From: Bacillus sp. AFS073361
GTDB taxonomy: Bacteria; Bacillota; Bacilli; Bacillales; Cytobacillaceae
Assembly (NCBI RefSeq): GCF_002567005.1
Contig: NZ_NUZU01000004.1
Span: forward strand, 290,562-347,101
Reading direction: 5' to 3'
Length of the DNA stretch: 56,540 nucleotides
Part shown: positions 52,962-56,540 of the stretch, one piece after another
Layout: each line of letters starts with the position of its first letter
How positions within the stretch are numbered: the stretch's first letter is position 1
Made by a program: the position numbers and the translations under genes
Notes under the pieces: generated by a model
Told to the model about the DNA's origin: nothing
The model's database searches: none
The model's input: only the letters and a program-made list of their open reading frames with translations

Positions 52962-53408
52962 ATGGGCGGCCAAGTATTATTCGGCATTATTATTGCACTA
53001 TTCTCAGGCTTTACTGTTGCAACACTTGCTTCACTAGCTGGGATTAATATGCCAAGTTATTTACTAGTGGCATTCTTCGTATCGTTCGCTGCATTCTGTT
53101 TCTTCTTATTGGTATCAGCCATTACAGCGTGGATTGGTAAACCAGCCATTACGTTATTCATGGTGGTGATGCTATTAGGTATGGGTGTTCTTATGACACC
53201 GCAAGAAATGCTTCCAAGCTTCTTCGTAAACTTTATTCGTCCATGGGTCCCCCTTCGCTTTGCATCTGAAGGGTTACGGGAGATTTTCTACTTCGGCAGC
53301 GGCTTTTATACTGGTGGTTCATTCAACACGATTTTAGGAATTGGTATTGCAGGCTTAATTATTTACCTGCTATCTACTTTCAAACCAGTACGTGGGCAGG
53401 AAAGCTAA
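52962..53408 (+). pseudogene. YhgE/Pip-type ABC-2 permease, C-terminal remnant
   Basis: 148 codons cover the C-terminal membrane part (four to five helices, GMGVLMTPQEMLPSFFVNFIRPWVP motif, ending FKPVRGQES) of a YhgE/Pip-type membrane protein usually about 700 or more residues long. The N-terminal helix and the large external region are gone. No ribosome site precedes the first ATG. Its 5' edge abuts the tetR remnant, so both genes lost their 5' ends in one event. Confidence 0.72.
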
Positions 53409-53419
53409 ATAAAAAAACA

Positions 53420-53455
53420 AAGGGTTATTTTGCCTTAGTTGCAAAGTAACCTTTT
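53420..53455 (+). terminator. Terminator after the YhgE remnant
   Basis: GGGTTATTTTGC and GCAAAGTAACC pair with one mismatch around CTTAGTT, followed by TTTT. Confidence 0.8.
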
Positions 53456-53534
53456 GGTTAGATAAAGAGTAACGGTCTAAAGAGAATTTCCCCTTGTGGA
53501 TGTTTTACTGTAAGTAGAAAAAAGGAGGAGCGTT

Positions 53535-54152
53535 ATGAAAATTATTGTATTTGGTGCAACTGGCGGAGTGGGCCAATATGTCGTGAAGCAAGCGTTAGAA
53601 AAAGGGGGTGAGGTAACTGCATTTGTACGCACCCCATCAAAGATAGAATTGGCACATGAGCAGTTACATATTGTGCAGGGCGATGCCTTCAATAAAGAAG
53701 AAGTCGCTGCAGCGATTGCAGGGCATGATGCCGTCGTGTCATGTTTAGGTTCAAATCAAGCGATGAAAAAATCAACGGAGCTTGAAGAGATGACGAAAAA
53801 TATTGTAGCTGGAATGCAGGCACAGAATGTCAAACGAATCGTCTATACAGCATCCGCAGGAATTAACAAAGAAATTCCAGGGATTAGCGGGAAATTAGTT
53901 ATGAAAATGTTAAAAAATCCTCTGGCGGATCATCGCAATGCCGTTGATTATATTAAAACTCATGGATTGAATTTCACAATCATTAGACCAATGGGATTAA
54001 CGAATGATGCCCTAACAGGAAAGTACAGGGAATCAGAAACGGGCGTACCAGCTAAATCAAGAACGATTCCACGCGCTGATGTAGCACATTTTATTGTAAA
54101 GGCATTAAGCGATAAACAATACGAAAACTTATCTATCGGTATAGCAAAATAA
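53535..54152 (+). CDS. NAD(P)-binding oxidoreductase (atypical SDR)
   Basis: This 205-residue Rossmann protein has the nucleotide motif GATGGVG (7-13), a Val-Arg cofactor-2'-phosphate region (FVRTPSK) and the atypical-SDR pattern RIVYTASAGI and FTIIRPMGLTN, but no classical Tyr-x3-Lys. It resembles the NmrA/YwnB-type group, acting as quinone or flavin reductase or as redox sensor. GGAGGAG precedes the ATG. It is a single-gene unit. Confidence 0.85.
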   Translation: MKIIVFGATGGVGQYVVKQALEKGGEVTAFVRTPSKIELAHEQLHIVQGDAFNKEEVAAAIAGHDAVVSCLGSNQAMKKSTELEEMTKNIVAGMQAQNVKRIVYTASAGINKEIPGISGKLVMKMLKNPLADHRNAVDYIKTHGLNFTIIRPMGLTNDALTGKYRESETGVPAKSRTIPRADVAHFIVKALSDKQYENLSIGIAK

Positions 54153-54269
54153 AGTGTAGCTTCCACTAGTTGTTTGCTAATCAATTCCCTTGTCCGAAGT
54201 GCCCACAAAAAAACCTATAATCTCTAATTATTGTCAATTAATTGAACAATTGCAGTTGTTGACAGGCAC

Positions 54270-54285
54270 TGTGTAATAAATCACA
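54270..54285 (+). promoter_or_regulatory. FNR/CRP-like box
   Basis: TGTGT-AATAAA-TCACA matches nine of the ten fixed positions of TGTGA-N6-TCACA. Its centre is exactly 41.5 bases before the start predicted from the TATCAT -10 at 54307-54312, the class II activator position. Confidence 0.5.
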
Positions 54286-54292
54286 TTTGTCT

Positions 54293-54322
54293 CCCATTAA
54301 TAATGCTATCATTATTAATGGG
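54293..54322. repeat. 13-bp perfect inverted repeat in the PAS-gene promoter
   Basis: CCCATTAATAATG and CATTATTAATGGG are separated by only CTAT. The palindrome contains the putative -10, so it may be an operator for a second regulator. Confidence 0.65.
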
Positions 54323-54423
54323 GTTAGATAATAATCACCTAGAAGTAGCCGATCTTGCCCTCGCTAATATTTGTACTATTTTATTCTTCTCATAACCGGA
54401 GATTGTATATAGGAGGGTTTTAT

Positions 54424-54903
54424 ATGTCTGAAAATAAATTGTCTGAATTAATTAGTCCTGAAGCTGTTATTAATTTTGAAACTGGTGCAATTAAAGCAAG
54501 CACTCTGGATTCAATTATCAACCTTTTACCATTTGAAATGGGTTTTTGCGATGCTAACGATATTTTCCGCTGGTATTCAAATAATCCAAACCGTGTCCAT
54601 GGTCGTCGTAAAGAAGCAATTGGTCGCCCTGTGCTTGAGCTTCACCCAAAAGTGGATCATCACGTTGAAAAATTGTTGAATGATTTTCGCTCAGGAGCAC
54701 GCGACGAATGGGAATTTTGGTTTCCAAAACGCTCTGGTGAAGAAAAGGGCCAAATTTACCAAAAATTTATGGCGGTACGTGATAAAGATGGAACATACCT
54801 TGGCTGTATGGATGTGACCGTTAATATCGACCTTTTCCAAGGAAAAGAAGGGAAAAACACCCCTGAAACTATTGAGGAATTTATAGCTGTTAAGCCTGAG
54901 TAA
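54424..54903 (+). CDS. PAS-domain protein (DUF438 C-terminal-like)
   Basis: This 159-residue soluble protein contains one PAS domain (about 25-140; SIINLLPFEMGFCDANDIFRWYSN, GRPVLELHP, YQKFMAVRDKDGTYLGCMDVTVNI), like the sensor part of DUF438 proteins. It has no output domain, so it probably senses redox, heme or a ligand and acts on a partner. TAGGAGGG precedes the ATG at 54424; the frame opens upstream to 54355. A probable oxygen-responsive promoter precedes it. Confidence 0.82.
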   Translation: MSENKLSELISPEAVINFETGAIKASTLDSIINLLPFEMGFCDANDIFRWYSNNPNRVHGRRKEAIGRPVLELHPKVDHHVEKLLNDFRSGARDEWEFWFPKRSGEEKGQIYQKFMAVRDKDGTYLGCMDVTVNIDLFQGKEGKNTPETIEEFIAVKPE

Positions 54904-54930
54904 AAAACCTTTTCATTTAAGAAGCTGTTG

Positions 54931-54970
54931 AAAAACACATTGAATCCCCCATTCAATGTGTTTTTCTTTA
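54931..54970 (+). terminator. Terminator of the PAS gene
   Basis: AAAAACACATTGAAT and ATTCAATGTGTTTTT pair perfectly around CCCCC and are followed by CTTTA. Confidence 0.92.
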
Positions 54971-55118
54971 TGATAGAAGTATTGGGTGTTACCTATGTAA
55001 AACAATAGAACAATTATTCCCCTCCAACTTTTTCCTCAATTTAATACGGTTCATCACACACTTGTTTAAGGGGCAGTTTTTTACCTATAGGCCTAAACCG
55101 CTGTTTAAATACAGAGCG

Positions 55119-55143
55119 AATTAAAGACTCCACTATTCGTCTT
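55119..55143 (-). terminator. Terminator of the Lrp gene
   Basis: AAAGAC and GTCTTT pair across ten bases directly after the stop codon on the minus strand. The T-run is weak. Confidence 0.5.
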
Positions 55144-55554
55144 TTATTTTATTTTTCCAATCGAAATATTAATTCGGTAGTTAGCATATTTGAGTATATC
55201 ATCAAGTGTCTTATTTAAAGCCACTTGATCTGAAATGCTGGCTTTAATCATATAGCAGCCTTCACCACTTATACGGTGGACTTCTGTTATATCTGAATTT
55301 TCCTTTAGGTAATTTTGAAATTCAAGATGACGGTTGGATTTTAAAAAGACCATAATAAATGGCTGAATACTCTTTCCAATCTTTAATTCATTAACTGAAA
55401 TGGTGTACTGCTCAATAATTCCTTCCTCTTCCATCCTGCGAATTCTATTGCCGACCGCCTGGCCTGTCATATGTATCAACTCTCCAATTTCCTTCCATTG
55501 TCTACGAGAGTTTTCTTTTAATAATTTGAGAATTTGAAAGTCGATTTCATCCAT
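55144..55554 (-). CDS. Lrp/AsnC-family regulator
   Basis: This 136-residue feast/famine regulator has an N-terminal helix-turn-helix (about 3-50; DEIDFQILKLLKENSRRQWKEIG, GQAVGNRIRRMEEEGII) and a C-terminal RAM domain binding amino acids. The length is normal. It is divergent from the MBL hydrolase gene 162 bases away, which may be its target. The ATG at 55554 follows GAGGGGGA and is preferred over 55560. Confidence 0.9.
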   Translation of the reverse strand: MDEIDFQILKLLKENSRRQWKEIGELIHMTGQAVGNRIRRMEEEGIIEQYTISVNELKIGKSIQPFIMVFLKSNRHLEFQNYLKENSDITEVHRISGEGCYMIKASISDQVALNKTLDDILKYANYRINISIGKIK

Positions 55555-55716
55555 ACCCATTCCCCCTCAAAAGAGTATTTATTCCCACTTTTATTATAGC
55601 TAAATCTTTTTCATGCTGAAATAAAAGTTCAGTTATCCCTTTCACCAAATACTGTTAGTAAGATTGTGGAAGGAATACAATAATTTAGAGAACAAACCTA
55701 CGAGGAGGAAAAATCT

Positions 55717-56472
55717 ATGCAAATTCAATTAATACGCCATGCAACACATCTTATTTCATATAAAGGTCTAAAATTCCTTTTAGACCCTATGTTTAGCGAG
55801 CAAGGAACACTTGCACCTGTTCCTAATGCCCCTAACCAGCATCTAAACAACCCCTTATCTTCACTGCCAGTTGACCTCGAGAGACTAGTAGATATTGATG
55901 CTATTATTGTTACACACTCGCACCGTGATCATTTGGATGACCGGGCTATTTCATATTTACCTAAGAATTTACCGTTATTTTGTCAGCCGGCAGATGAGTT
56001 ATTAATGAAAGAAAAAGGATTTGAACAGACAATAGCAATAAGTAAGGAATTGATTTGGCAGGGGATTGAGCTAATTCGAACAGAAGGAAGACACGGCCAT
56101 GATCAACTTGCGGATGCAATGGGGCCCGTTTCTGGATTTATTTTAAGGGCAAAGGATGAGCCAACTTTATATATTATTGGAGACAGTGTATGGAATTCGG
56201 ATATTGAACACTACTTTAAACATTTTTCTCCTCATTCCGCAATTGTTTTTGCGGGAGAAGCCCGTTTCTTGGAAGGACAGCCAATCACAATGGGATTTGC
56301 CGATATTGAAAAAATAACAAAAACATCACCACATACTCGTCTCATCATTTCCCATATGGAATCTTGGAATCACTGCTTATTAAAGCGAGAAGAGGTAAGG
56401 GACTATATACGACAGAACCACTTAGAGGATAAAATTTTAGTACCTGAAAATGGGGAAATAATAGGGAATTGA
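55717..56472 (+). CDS. MBL-fold metallo-hydrolase
   Basis: This 251-residue metal-dependent hydrolase of the UlaG/UPF0173-like branch has the metal site His67, His69, Asp71 and His72 in THSHRDHLDD, a later ligand His in EGRHGH, Asp in YIIGDSVW and a final His in LIISHMESWNH. The substrate could be a lactone, phosphodiester or other ester. GAGGAGG precedes the ATG. No gene is seen in the final 68 bases. Confidence 0.85.
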   Translation: MQIQLIRHATHLISYKGLKFLLDPMFSEQGTLAPVPNAPNQHLNNPLSSLPVDLERLVDIDAIIVTHSHRDHLDDRAISYLPKNLPLFCQPADELLMKEKGFEQTIAISKELIWQGIELIRTEGRHGHDQLADAMGPVSGFILRAKDEPTLYIIGDSVWNSDIEHYFKHFSPHSAIVFAGEARFLEGQPITMGFADIEKITKTSPHTRLIISHMESWNHCLLKREEVRDYIRQNHLEDKILVPENGEIIGN

Positions 56473-56540
56473 TAGTGAAAGATGAGAGAATCAGCATGGT
56501 TTAAAAAATAAGCGGAGAAATGAGACTGTCGATTAACTCA

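Overview
The window reads as a stretch of chromosome from a low-GC, endospore-forming Bacillaceae (Bacillus/Neobacillus type). The evidence is AGGAGG-type ribosome sites, ATG/GTG/TTG starts, TAATG-coupled operons, a YhcN/YlaJ sporulation lipoprotein, a YocH-like 3D-domain wall protein, PepT, RluF, NiaP and an HPr-kinase homologue. No rRNA, tRNA, CRISPR array or complete insertion sequence was seen. That it is chromosome and not plasmid is an inference from gene content.

Layout. 0.2-4 kb: a duplicated P-loop ATPase, a YbaK-type deacylase and a B12-binding radical SAM protein. 4-9 kb: the complete branched-chain amino acid ABC importer livJ-H-M-G-F (minus strand) with a good promoter and a CodY-like box. 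9-14.7 kb: a NiaP-type niacin transporter with an operator-like repeat in its promoter, a heterodimeric ABC exporter and an ASCH protein. 14.8-23 kb: a GMC dehydrogenase with its Tat-exported small subunit, YhcN/YlaJ lipoprotein and a 1525-residue Vpr-like subtilase. 23-26.4 kb: a TetR-controlled ABC-2 exporter with two operators. 26.5-30.4 kb: NERD protein, a 21-bp tandem repeat, pepT, an APH-fold kinase and a DUF4023 peptide. 30.5-33.6 kb: a ParM-like actin and a ParR-like adaptor next to a 1.2-kb iteron region. 33.7-41.3 kb: L,D-transpeptidase, rluF, XRE-cupin regulator, amine oxidase, aldo/keto reductase and two tandem 3D-domain wall proteins. 41.4-46.9 kb: glycerate kinase, stand-alone HPr kinase paralogue, M20 amidohydrolase and small or hypothetical proteins. 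47-56.5 kb: a tandem pair of FMN glutamate-synthase-like proteins, a PadR/ABC cluster with a truncated permease, a TetR/YhgE deletion scar, an NAD(P)-binding protein, a PAS protein behind an FNR-like promoter, an Lrp regulator and an MBL hydrolase.

The strongest unexplained structure is the parMR neighbourhood. About 30 GTNNAC-core heptamers lie in three blocks (32426-32592, 33139-33239, 33476-33601) that share one spacing register of 12/8/12/11/11-12/8/12. This looks like a three-block centromere for an actin-type segregation or DNA-positioning machine that sits among ordinary chromosomal genes. The second is a structured intergenic repeat with three full copies (7525-7646, 16567-16712, 30257-30405). 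Each begins 0-3 nt after a stop codon and has the same orientation as the gene it follows. Two of the three copies carry truncated tandem derivatives. Other notable points are a double 5' deletion scar of a divergent tetR/yhgE pair, ribosome-site-masking hairpins before both 3D-domain genes, and a class-II-spaced FNR-like promoter.
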